A stretch of DNA of 18,671 nt from Pontimonas sp964350865. Lineage in GTDB: Bacteria; Actinomycetota; Actinomycetes; Actinomycetales; Microbacteriaceae. Positions 6,497-13,479 of this stretch are shown here, one piece after another (within the stretch, counting starts at the first letter, position 1; the number at the start of each line of letters is the position of its first letter). The notes under the pieces are model-generated. The model saw only the letters and a program-made list of their open reading frames with translations, made no database searches and had not been told where the DNA came from. A program made the position numbers and the translations under genes. The stretch spans positions 1 through 18,671 of the forward strand of contig CAYGLJ010000019.1 in assembly GCA_964350865.1 (NCBI GenBank). The letters are read 5' to 3'.

Positions 6497-7797
6497 GCGC
6501 CCACCCTCCCACAGGTGAAATTCCTCTGCCCGTAACCGGCTCAATACCCGTCTACCAGGAACCGATCGAGAAGCCGGCGTCGACGAAGCAGCCGCTTGTC
6601 TGGTGGGCCTTGATTGTGGCAGCAGGCAGCATGCTCACGGCGATGACCTTCCCCGGTCAGACTGCCGGGCTCTCCCCATTCACCGACCCCCTGATCGAAT
6701 CCCTGGACATCGATCGCACGGCGATCTCGTTTAGCTACCTCCTTGCCACCCTGACCGGCGCGCTCACCATGCCAATTCTCGGGCGACTGCTCGATAAGTA
6801 CGGCGCTAAGCGGGCCATCATCGTTATCGGATTTCTCTTGATGACTGTGGTGTTTTTGGCGAGCTTCATTACCGACATCATCGGCCTCACCGCCTCCTAT
6901 GTAGGACTGCGCATGACAGGGCAGGGAGCCCTTTCTCTGGCCGCCACCACTCTGATCGCCCGCACCATCACCCACAAACCTGGTTTGGCGTTAGGAATCG
7001 TCGGAGCTGTGGGCTCTGCAGGAATTTCTCTCGCTCCTGTGGGAGTGGAGCGTCTGATCGCGCTGACCGATATCGCCACGGCCTGGCGAATCGAAGCCGC
7101 CCTGGTCGCGATTATTGTCCTGCCGATTGCCTTCCTACTTCCCAAAGATCTCCCACGGACCACCACGGAGACCGGGACTCACATCGTGATCGTGCCCGAA
7201 TCTGGTTACACGTCCCGACAGGCCCTGCGAACTGGCATGTTTTGGGTGCTCGCGTCCTCCGGGTTCATGGTGGGCATGCTCTCCACGGGACTCGCCTTCC
7301 ACCTCATTTCGATTCTCGGCGCGCAAGGGCTCAGCACGCTGGAGGCCGCCGCAAACTTCATTCCCCAGACCGTCGCGGCAGTGGCGGCGACATTGGGGCT
7401 GGGCGCCATCGTGGATCGCATTGATCCGCGGTGGGGTGTTGCCGGATCGATGCTCACCCTCAGTGGAACCCTCCTCATCCTGCCGTTGGTGACCGAGGGC
7501 ATCAGTGGCATCATCTTCGGCCTGTTGTTGGGGGCGTCCATGGGCGCGCTCCGAGGGGTCGAAGCGGCAGCGTTCGTGCGCTACTACGGGCGTGGCCACA
7601 TTGGGGCAATCCGGGGGATTGCAACGTCGATTGGGCTTGCCTCAACGGCCTTAGGGCCTCTCTATTTTGCGCTCGGGCTTTCGTTCTCCGGCTCATACCT
7701 GGGAGCGAGCCTGCTTGCGGCGATTTTTCCCTTACTGGTGGCACTAGGGGCCATGTTTGTTAAACCCCCACCCGCGCCCGCTACTCTCGAGGCGTGA
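6493..7797 (+). CDS. MFS transporter
   Basis: A 434-residue major facilitator protein with about 12 membrane helices and a cytoplasmic Pro-rich N-terminal tail of about 30 residues. The first membrane segment is near residues 33-55. The motif-A-like loop GRLLDKYGAKRA follows helix 2, and an equivalent (GAIVDRIDPRWG) follows helix 8. The overall pattern, with PGQTAGLSPFTDPLIESL in the first loop, resembles the CynX/OFA-like MFS branch of organic-anion transporters. The substrate is not determinable. The GTG start overlaps the HAD stop by 4 nt (GTGA), and its own stop overlaps the next gene in the same way, so all three are probably translated from one message. Confidence 0.88.
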   Translation: MSAHPPTGEIPLPVTGSIPVYQEPIEKPASTKQPLVWWALIVAAGSMLTAMTFPGQTAGLSPFTDPLIESLDIDRTAISFSYLLATLTGALTMPILGRLLDKYGAKRAIIVIGFLLMTVVFLASFITDIIGLTASYVGLRMTGQGALSLAATTLIARTITHKPGLALGIVGAVGSAGISLAPVGVERLIALTDIATAWRIEAALVAIIVLPIAFLLPKDLPRTTTETGTHIVIVPESGYTSRQALRTGMFWVLASSGFMVGMLSTGLAFHLISILGAQGLSTLEAAANFIPQTVAAVAATLGLGAIVDRIDPRWGVAGSMLTLSGTLLILPLVTEGISGIIFGLLLGASMGALRGVEAAAFVRYYGRGHIGAIRGIATSIGLASTALGPLYFALGLSFSGSYLGASLLAAIFPLLVALGAMFVKPPPAPATLEA

Positions 7798-8369
7798 TCA
7801 GAAGCCAGGTCGACCTCGGGACTCTTCCCCTGCGGTTCAACCCACCCGATGGGTGGCGGACCCCACACCCCCGGTGGATTTCTCTCTATCAAGGCTTTGA
7901 GCCAGAGCCGGGGTGGAAGCCCTATGCAGACGCTCCTCCTATCCCTGAGTTCTGGCCCTGGTGGGAAGAAAACGGTACTGCCTGGTACACCTTCTTTCGA
8001 GGGCTTGCGCCTCTGCCGGCTCGTGCGCTGGGAAACTGGTTTTCCCTCTCCGCTCTGGGCCTTTTCGCGATTGTGGTCTCTCCGTTCGCTCTAGCCGGAT
8101 GGACCATTGGTCTCGGCGGAGCATTGGGGCTCACCCTGTTGATTCTCGGTATTCGAGGGGTGGTCCGCACCCTCAAAAAGCAAAGCGCGATGCCTAAAGA
8201 CCCCTACGACGCAATCCGAGAGTGGGCTGCGGAGCGCCGAAACGCCTACTTCCAGGAGTCATACCGCGACTCCCGAGCGTTCGATCCCGACGAGCTCACC
8301 CTGGATGAGTTCGTCCGTGGTCAGCTCGCTATCTGGTGGGGCGAAAAGACCGAAGACGCAGTGAGTTAG
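7794..8369 (+). CDS. Unrecognised Trp/Pro-rich membrane protein
   Basis: I do not recognise a characterised family. The 191-residue protein starts at a GTG overlapping the MFS stop. Residues 11-70 are rich in Trp and Pro (W21, W28, W41, W54, W56, W57, W64), with PPDGW and EPGW repeats. This recalls the PPxGW/DUF2510-like segments of actinobacterial envelope proteins. Two adjacent membrane helices follow at about 83-104 and 106-121, with a short turn between. The C-terminus is a charged cytoplasmic-looking domain of about 65 residues (DPYDAIREWAAERRNAYF...). The aromatic N-terminus may sit at the membrane surface. The GTGA overlaps tie it to the HAD and MFS genes. Its last 41 nt overlap the 3' end of copA on the other strand. 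Being an intact reading frame in an operon makes it a real gene; its function is unknown. Confidence 0.78.
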   Translation: MIRSQVDLGTLPLRFNPPDGWRTPHPRWISLYQGFEPEPGWKPYADAPPIPEFWPWWEENGTAWYTFFRGLAPLPARALGNWFSLSALGLFAIVVSPFALAGWTIGLGGALGLTLLILGIRGVVRTLKKQSAMPKDPYDAIREWAAERRNAYFQESYRDSRAFDPDELTLDEFVRGQLAIWWGEKTEDAVS

Positions 8370-10530
8370 TCACCACAAAGACTGACGAGAACGCCATTGC
8401 CAGTCCGGCAACCACGGGGTTCAACACAGCTGCCACGGCAAGTGGAATCGCTGCGACGTTATACGCGAATGCCCAAAACAGGTTGCCTCGGATAGTTCCC
8501 AAAGTCTTCCGGGCAAGCCGGATTCCATCTGCCACCCCCATCAGGTCACCCCGGGTGATGGTCAGGTCGCCAGCACTCATGGCGGCATCTGTTCCTGTTC
8601 CCATCGCAATGCCAAGGTTTGCCGTTGCTAGAGCAGGCGCGTCATTAATGCCATCGCCCACCATCGCCACCTGATGTCCCTCGGCTTGCAAGCGAGTAAT
8701 CAGGTCGGCTTTGCCCTCTGGTGTGAGGCCAGCTTCGACCCGATCAATTCCCACGCTCTGGGCAATAGCAGTGGCTACCGACTCATGATCCCCGGTAGCC
8801 ATTACGGTGGTCAGCCCCAAAGACTGCAGAGTCGCAATGGCTTCGGCGCTGGTCTCTTTGAGAGTGTCGGCAATCTGGATGAGACCAACAACGCGCTGAC
8901 CAGAGGCGACGCCGACGACAGTATTCCCCGTCAGGTGAAGCTCCTCCAAATGCTTCTGAAGCTCAGGTGAAAAAGCGAAGCCCTGGGCTTCCAGCCAGGC
9001 AGGTCGACCGACCGCGATACTCTCTGAGCCGAGCATTGCGGTGGCGCCAAAGCCAGCCTCTGTGCTGAAGCCTGTGGCCTGGGGAATCTCCGCGCCCTCT
9101 TCTCGTGCCCTCTCTACGATTGCTCGAGCAAGTGGGTGTTCCGACCCTGCTTCTACTGCTGCCGCACGACCGAGAACTTCCTGCTCCGTGTGGCCTGCTT
9201 CAGCATGCACAGCAAGCGCTCTCATATTTCCTGTGGTCAGGGTTCCGGTCTTATCCAGCACCACCATGTCGATCGAGCGACTGTGCTCGAGAACTTCCGG
9301 ACCACTAATCAAGAGTCCCAATTGGGCACCGCGGCCGGTACCCACGAGCAACGCGGTGGGGGTGGCAAGGCCCAGCGCGCAGGGGCACGCGATGATGAGC
9401 GTCGCGACAGCGGCTTGGAACGCGATGGTCAGGCTTCCATCAAAGATGATCCACGCGGCAAAGGTCACGATTGCGACCACGATCACAATAGGAACGAAGA
9501 CCGCTGAGATGCGATCGGCAAGACGCTGAGCGTCAGATTTACCGGTTTGGGCCCGCTCCACCAGTTTGGCCATGCGAGCAAGCTCGGTGTCATCGCCCAC
9601 ACGGGTTGCCTTCACCTTCAGCAGCCCCGACGTGTTGATCGTCCCACCCAACACGATGTCCCCCACGGTGGCTTCGACGGGAACTGACTCGCCGGTCATC
9701 ATCGAGGTGTCGATTGCGGCTGCACCCTCGACGATTTCGCCGTCTGTCGGAATGCGCTCTCCTGGTCGAACGACCATGACATCGCCTAGCTTGACCATCG
9801 CCAAAGGCAGAAGCTTTTCGACTCCATCCCTCAGGACGGTCGCTTCTTTGGCGCCGGACTCCATCAGGGCTCGAAGGGCTGCACCGGCATCGCGCTTTGC
9901 GCGGTGCTCAAGATATCGACCGAGCAGCATGAAGGTGGTAACAGCAGCCGCCACTTCCAAATAAATTTCGTGACTGCCTTCCCCGGGTTGGCCAAAGAGC
10001 TCCAGCGTCATGGTCATGCCAGGCATTCCAGCCCCACCCAAGAACAGAGCGTAGAGCGACCAACCCAGTGCCGCTCCGACTCCCACCGATATCAGGGTGT
10101 CCATGGTGGCAACACCGTGGCGCGCATTTATTGCTGCAGCCCGGTGGAAAGGCCACGCCCCCCAGGTGGCCACGGGAACCGCAAGCGCGAACACCACCCA
10201 CTGCCAATAGAGGAATTGGAAGGGCGGGACCATGCTGAGAACCATGACGGGGATCGTCATTGACGCGGAAATGATGAGCCGGTTGCGCAGGGCAATCATC
10301 GGATCGACTCCGGTGGAGGGCTCATCACTGTGAACGTGGGCGTGATAGCCGGCGTTTTCGATGGCGGTGAGTAACTCTTCGGTGGGGGCATCGCCCAGCA
10401 CCGTGGCCTGCTCGGTGGCGTAGTTAACGCTCGCCTCCACACCCTCAACCTTGTTGAGTGCTTTTTCCACGCGAGTAGCGCAGGACGCGCACGTCATCCC
10501 CTCGATATCGAGCTGGATGGGCACAGTCAT
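8329..10530 (-). CDS. copA: Copper-exporting P1B-type ATPase
   Basis: A 733-residue heavy-metal P-type ATPase that pumps Cu(I) out of the cell using ATP. An N-terminal metal-binding HMA domain (residues 4-66) carries GMTCASC (C14, C17). Further motifs are TGES 279-282, the membrane metal site CPC 382-384, the phosphorylated DKTGT 426-430, the HP motif SEHP 463-466, and GDGINDAP 625-632. The last helices carry YN (690-691) and MAFSS (712-716). These, with CPC, are the Cu(I)-specific P1B-1 signature. The ATG at 10530 overlaps the copZ stop by 4 nt (ATGA), so it is the second gene of a copper-efflux operon. The 3' end runs 41 nt into the convergent Trp-rich membrane protein gene, leaving no room for a terminator between them. 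Confidence 0.96.
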   Translation of the reverse strand: MTVPIQLDIEGMTCASCATRVEKALNKVEGVEASVNYATEQATVLGDAPTEELLTAIENAGYHAHVHSDEPSTGVDPMIALRNRLIISASMTIPVMVLSMVPPFQFLYWQWVVFALAVPVATWGAWPFHRAAAINARHGVATMDTLISVGVGAALGWSLYALFLGGAGMPGMTMTLELFGQPGEGSHEIYLEVAAAVTTFMLLGRYLEHRAKRDAGAALRALMESGAKEATVLRDGVEKLLPLAMVKLGDVMVVRPGERIPTDGEIVEGAAAIDTSMMTGESVPVEATVGDIVLGGTINTSGLLKVKATRVGDDTELARMAKLVERAQTGKSDAQRLADRISAVFVPIVIVVAIVTFAAWIIFDGSLTIAFQAAVATLIIACPCALGLATPTALLVGTGRGAQLGLLISGPEVLEHSRSIDMVVLDKTGTLTTGNMRALAVHAEAGHTEQEVLGRAAAVEAGSEHPLARAIVERAREEGAEIPQATGFSTEAGFGATAMLGSESIAVGRPAWLEAQGFAFSPELQKHLEELHLTGNTVVGVASGQRVVGLIQIADTLKETSAEAIATLQSLGLTTVMATGDHESVATAIAQSVGIDRVEAGLTPEGKADLITRLQAEGHQVAMVGDGINDAPALATANLGIAMGTGTDAAMSAGDLTITRGDLMGVADGIRLARKTLGTIRGNLFWAFAYNVAAIPLAVAAVLNPVVAGLAMAFSSVFVVTNSLRLRSFRPTR

Positions 10531-10757
10531 GAGGAGGACTGCGCTCCCACCATCGTGTACCCAGCTTCTTCGATGGCTGCTTGGAGAGCCTCAGGGGAAA
10601 CCTCATCGTCCGCAATCACGGTGACGTGCGAGGTGCCCTCTGGCTCGAGGGCGATGGACACCTCGGTGACACCGGGGATTCCTTCCACCTCAGAGGTGAC
10701 CGCTTTCACGCAGTGCTGACAGGTCATGCCCTCAACATCAACAATCACGGTGGACAT
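10527..10757 (-). CDS. copZ: CopZ-like copper chaperone (single HMA domain)
   Basis: A 76-residue single heavy-metal-associated domain with the metal motif GMTCQHC (C13, C16), one beta-alpha-beta-beta-alpha-beta fold in length. It binds Cu(I) in the cytoplasm and is expected to deliver it to CopA, encoded immediately downstream with a 4-nt ATGA overlap. The CQHC motif, with His between the cysteines, is common in actinobacterial CopZ proteins. The ATG at 10757 has a clear AAGGAG Shine-Dalgarno 6 nt upstream. The start of the operon is divergent from gabD2, with 92 nt between start codons. A dyad GCGTT/AACGC (10777-10796) overlaps the likely -10 and may be an operator. No csoR or cueR regulator gene is visible in the window. 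Confidence 0.93.
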   Translation of the reverse strand: MSTVIVDVEGMTCQHCVKAVTSEVEGIPGVTEVSIALEPEGTSHVTVIADDEVSPEALQAAIEEAGYTMVGAQSSS

Positions 10758-10776
10758 CGGTTCTCCTTGGGGTTAG

Positions 10777-10796
10777 GCGTTCCTCCACGATAACGC
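10777..10796 (-). promoter_or_regulatory. Candidate copZA promoter -10 within an inverted repeat
   Basis: The minus strand has TATCGT at 10792-10787, a TANNNT -10 candidate about 30 nt before the copZ ATG. It lies inside an inverted repeat with arms GCGTT (10777-10781) and AACGC (10792-10796). Position suggests a repressor site. The dyad does not obviously match the CsoR or CueR operators I know, so its identity is open. Confidence 0.3.
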
Positions 10797-10849
10797 GCAG
10801 CGGGTCCCGACTATTCCCCTCTTTCAGGATTATGCGCGACCATAGAGCT

Positions 10850-12433
10850 ATGTCCCCCACTGCAACAACGCCTACGTCCTCTCCTTCTGTGCACCCACCA
10901 ATCTCGAGCGAGCAACAGAGTGCTTGGACCAGCCTTGTATTCCCAGGACAGGGATTGCAGGAACACTTCTCTCCTCTCGATGGGTCGCTCATTGCTGCCC
11001 TGCCGAAATCGGAGGCCGCAGACGTCGACGCCGCGTTTGAGAGAGCGCGCCATGCAGCGGAGTCGTGGAAGTCCGAGTCCTTTGCTCACCGCAAGCGCGT
11101 CATGATGCGCTTTCACGATCTGGTGCTGGAGCACCAGGGAACATTGCTCGATGTTGTCCAGTGGGAGACCGGGAAGTCTCGTGCCTCAGCGTTTGACGAG
11201 GTGGCTGACATTGCCCTCACCGCCCGCTACTACGCCAACAGTGCCGAGCGACACCTGCGGCCAGAAAAGCGCCAAGGGGCACTACCTTTTGTGACACAAA
11301 CGCGCGTTCACTTCCAGCCCAAAGGTGTTGTGGGCATGATCACGCCCTGGAACTATCCCCTCACCCTCCCCTTGAGTGATGCGGTTCCTGCTCTCATGGC
11401 AGGTAATGGGATTGTGCTGAAGCCCGACGCACAAACACCGTTCTCTGCCCTGTCAGCCCTCCACCTGCTGTATCAGGCGGGGCTTCCCGAAGGTCTCTTC
11501 CAGGTTGTGATCGGTGATGGCCCAGAAATTGGGACCGCCATCATCAACAACGCCAACTTTGTGATGTTCACCGGATCAACGGCGACCGGAAAGATTGTGG
11601 CCGAACAGGCAGCTCGTCGTCTGATTGGTTTCTCCGCCGAGCTGGGCGGGAAGAATCCCATGATTGTTCTCGATGATGCTCCGCTGGAGAGGGCACTCGA
11701 GGGCGCCATCACCGCAAGCTTCTCAAACGCGGGTCAGCTCTGTATGTCGATTGAGCGCCTCTACGTTCACGAGGGCATCTATGACCACTTTGTTCCTCGT
11801 CTCATTGAGAAGGTTCGGAAGCTCAGGCTCGGTACGGCGCTTGATTTCTCCTACGAGGTAGGAGCTCTCATCTCGGCTGAGCACCTGGAGAAAGTTCAGG
11901 CTCACGTGAGCGATGCTCTGGAGCGAGGAGCAACACTCCTCGCAGGAGGCTCTCATCGACCCGACATCGCCCCCTACGCTTTCGAGCCCACTCTCCTCAC
12001 TGATGTGACAGAGGACATGATGCTCTGCCGAGGAGAAACCTTCGGACCTGTGGTCGCCATTTATAAGGTCTCGAGCGACGAGGAAGCCATCGCCCTCGCT
12101 AATGACACCAGTTATGGCCTAAACGCCAGTGTCTGGGGCTCAAAAACTCGAGCCGAGAGCGTTGCCGTTCAGATTGAGGCAGGCAGCGTCAACGTGAACG
12201 AGGGATTCACCGCGTCCTGGGCATCCACCGATGCCCCGATGGGCGGATTCAAGGAATCCGGTGTCGGCCGTCGCCACGGGCGCGAGGGAATCCAGAAATA
12301 CACTGACGTCCAAACAATCGCGACCCAAAGCGGAATGAACGTTGCTGCGCCGAAGGGGATGAGCGCTGAAGCCTTCACCCGCGCGATGACGACGGGTCTT
12401 CGCCTCATGAAATATCTCCCCTTTAGGAAGTAG
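10850..12433 (+). CDS. gabD2: Succinate-semialdehyde dehydrogenase, GabD2 type
   Basis: A 527-residue NAD(P)-dependent aldehyde dehydrogenase. It would oxidise succinic semialdehyde to succinate, feeding the TCA cycle. Seen in the sequence: PWNYP (oxyanion-hole N168), KPD (K191, cofactor), GSTATG 242-247 (cofactor loop), ELGGK (general base E264) and FSNAGQLC (catalytic C298). GQLCMSIERLYVHE closely matches the mycobacterial GabD2 group rather than GabD1. Start: an upstream ATG at 10832 would add six residues; the ATG at 10850 (MSPTATTPTSS...SSEQQSAW) matches relatives, but neither has a strong ribosome-binding site. It is followed after 5 nt by a short-chain dehydrogenase, so they form an operon. 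The substrate is inferred from family; another aldehyde is possible. Confidence 0.9.
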   Translation: MSPTATTPTSSPSVHPPISSEQQSAWTSLVFPGQGLQEHFSPLDGSLIAALPKSEAADVDAAFERARHAAESWKSESFAHRKRVMMRFHDLVLEHQGTLLDVVQWETGKSRASAFDEVADIALTARYYANSAERHLRPEKRQGALPFVTQTRVHFQPKGVVGMITPWNYPLTLPLSDAVPALMAGNGIVLKPDAQTPFSALSALHLLYQAGLPEGLFQVVIGDGPEIGTAIINNANFVMFTGSTATGKIVAEQAARRLIGFSAELGGKNPMIVLDDAPLERALEGAITASFSNAGQLCMSIERLYVHEGIYDHFVPRLIEKVRKLRLGTALDFSYEVGALISAEHLEKVQAHVSDALERGATLLAGGSHRPDIAPYAFEPTLLTDVTEDMMLCRGETFGPVVAIYKVSSDEEAIALANDTSYGLNASVWGSKTRAESVAVQIEAGSVNVNEGFTASWASTDAPMGGFKESGVGRRHGREGIQKYTDVQTIATQSGMNVAAPKGMSAEAFTRAMTTGLRLMKYLPFRK

Positions 12434-12438
12434 AGACC

Positions 12439-13260
12439 ATGGCTGAGCCTTATGCCCTCGCGGGCAAACATGTCCTCATCACCGGGGCCGGTAGTGGAAT
12501 CGGTCGCCTCATGGCTCTCGGTGCCGCGAGGCGAGGTGCCACCCATCTGGTCCTGTGGGATCTGAACCTTCCCGCAGCGAAAGCAGTGGCGAGCGAAGTC
12601 GAAGCGCTGGGTGCCAGCGCGCTAGCGATGTCGGTGGATGTCTCCAAGAAAGCGCCGGTCACCACGGCAGCCGCCAAAGTCCTCCAGAAAATTGGTCACC
12701 TTGATGTGCTGATCAACAATGCCGGGGTAGTAAGTGGGAAACACTTCCTCGAACTCGAGGAAAAAGACATCTCCCTGACCTACGCCGTGAACACCTTCGC
12801 TCTGTATTGGACAATTCAGGCTTTTCTGCCCTCCATGGTGGAGCGTGACTCGGGACGCCTGGTCACGATTGCGAGTGCTGCGGGACTAGCAGGGTCATCC
12901 CGGTTGACGGATTACTCCGGGAGCAAGCACGCTGCTGTGGGATTCATGGAGTCACTTCGTGCAGAGCTTCGCGATGCTGGCAGCGGTGTGAGCGCTCTGA
13001 CGGTCAACCCGTTCTACATCAACACCGGGATGTTTGACGGAGTGAAGTCGGGAAGCCCACTTCTGCCGATTCAAGACCAAGATGAGGCGACAGCAAAAAT
13101 CTTGGACGCCGTAGAGTCCACGAAACGCGAATTGCTCCTGCCCGGCATGGTCTACTCGGTGCGAGTGTTCCGACTACTGCCCACCGCGCTCTTTGAATGG
13201 ATCGCCGATGTCTTCGGTATCAACAAAGCCATGAAGACCTTCAGAGGTCGACGCACATAA
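12439..13260 (+). CDS. Short-chain dehydrogenase/reductase (SDR, DHRS/RDH10-like)
   Basis: A 273-residue classical SDR oxidoreductase. The cofactor motif TGAGSGIG is at 15-22. An Asp at 41 (VLWDLN), at the end of the second strand, suggests a preference for NAD(H). NNAG is at 93-96, and the catalytic set is S146, Y159 and K163 (YSGSKHA). The C-terminal tail from about 228 (ELLLPGMVYSVRVFRLLP...) contains a hydrophobic stretch and resembles the membrane-associated tails of DHRS/RDH10-like SDRs. The substrate is unknown; an alcohol or ketone linked to the aldehyde handled by the preceding gabD2 is plausible. An AGGAAG site precedes the ATG. The stop codon is only 2 nt from the 3' end of the convergent tRNA-Leu gene. 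Confidence 0.9.
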   Translation: MAEPYALAGKHVLITGAGSGIGRLMALGAARRGATHLVLWDLNLPAAKAVASEVEALGASALAMSVDVSKKAPVTTAAAKVLQKIGHLDVLINNAGVVSGKHFLELEEKDISLTYAVNTFALYWTIQAFLPSMVERDSGRLVTIASAAGLAGSSRLTDYSGSKHAAVGFMESLRAELRDAGSGVSALTVNPFYINTGMFDGVKSGSPLLPIQDQDEATAKILDAVESTKRELLLPGMVYSVRVFRLLPTALFEWIADVFGINKAMKTFRGRRT

Positions 13261-13262
13261 CG

Positions 13263-13345
13263 TGCGCGAGGGGGGACTTGAACCCCCACGCCCTTGCGGG
13301 CACTGGCACCTGAAGCCAGCGCGTCTGCCATTCCGCCACTCGCGC
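13263..13345 (-). tRNA. tRNA-Leu(CAG)
   Basis: On the minus strand the 83-nt sequence folds as a class II tRNA. The acceptor arm pairs GCGCGAG with CTCGCGC, followed by discriminator A73 as expected for leucine. The D-arm is GCGGAATGGCAGACGC. The anticodon stem CTGGC/GCCAG encloses the loop TTCAGGT (anticodon CAG). A long variable arm (TGCCCGCAAGGGCG) follows, and a T-arm GGGGG/CCCCC encloses TTCAAGT. CCA is not encoded. Its position beside fhaA is conserved in actinobacteria (as in Mycobacterium). Confidence 0.96.
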
Positions 13346-13371
13346 AATGATGGTCGCCCATCAACCTGCCG

Positions 13372-13377
13372 AGATTA
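13372..13377 (-). promoter_or_regulatory. Candidate -10 element of the tRNA-Leu promoter
   Basis: TAATCT on the minus strand is a good TANNNT -10. A TTGGGG is found about 15 nt upstream as a possible -35. Transcription would start about 20 nt before the mature tRNA 5' end at 13345, which is usual for a tRNA leader. Confidence 0.4.
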
Positions 13378-13382
13378 CCACA

Positions 13383-13410
13383 GGACCAGAGCCCCCAAGC
13401 GGGCCAGTCC
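13383..13410. repeat. Imperfect hairpin between tRNA-Leu and fhaA
   Basis: Outer arms GGAC (13383-13386) and GTCC (13407-13410) and inner arms GCCC (13391-13394) and GGGC (13401-13404) form a two-part stem with a small internal loop. It lies between divergent transcription units and overlaps the likely upstream region of the tRNA promoter. The function is unknown; chance is possible in GC-rich DNA. Confidence 0.3.
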
Positions 13411-13435
13411 TCGAAGCTTCATCAGCCATCCGGGC

Positions 13436-13441
13436 TAGCAT
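13436..13441 (+). promoter_or_regulatory. Candidate -10 element of the fhaA operon
   Basis: TAGCAT fits TANNNT and would place a transcription start near 13448, giving a leader of about 30 nt that includes the GGGAGGTG ribosome-binding site of fhaA. The -35 region is not convincing. Confidence 0.3.
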
Positions 13442-13467
13442 CACTAAGCACAACAACCCCTGTGCCT

Positions 13468-13475
13468 GGGAGGTG
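13468..13475 (+). promoter_or_regulatory. Shine-Dalgarno GGGAGGTG that sets the fhaA start
   Basis: This strong ribosome-binding site lies 4-7 nt before the GTG at 13480 and inside the longer reading frame that begins at 13462. It therefore supports 13480 as the true start. Confidence 0.75.
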
Positions 13476-13479
13476 TCCG

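Noticed and set aside
10832..10850. The upstream ATG at 10832 as the gabD2 start
   Set aside because: It adds MRDHRA, which does not fit the family. The AGGA before it is too close (2 nt). The ATG at 10850 matches relatives better, although the evidence is not decisive.
13152..13364. A 70-codon minus-strand open frame containing GGMADALASGASARKG and VQVPPRA
   Set aside because: It is the well-known false translation of a tRNA-Leu gene. The frame runs through the whole tRNA and the antisense of the SDR gene and has no ribosome-binding site.
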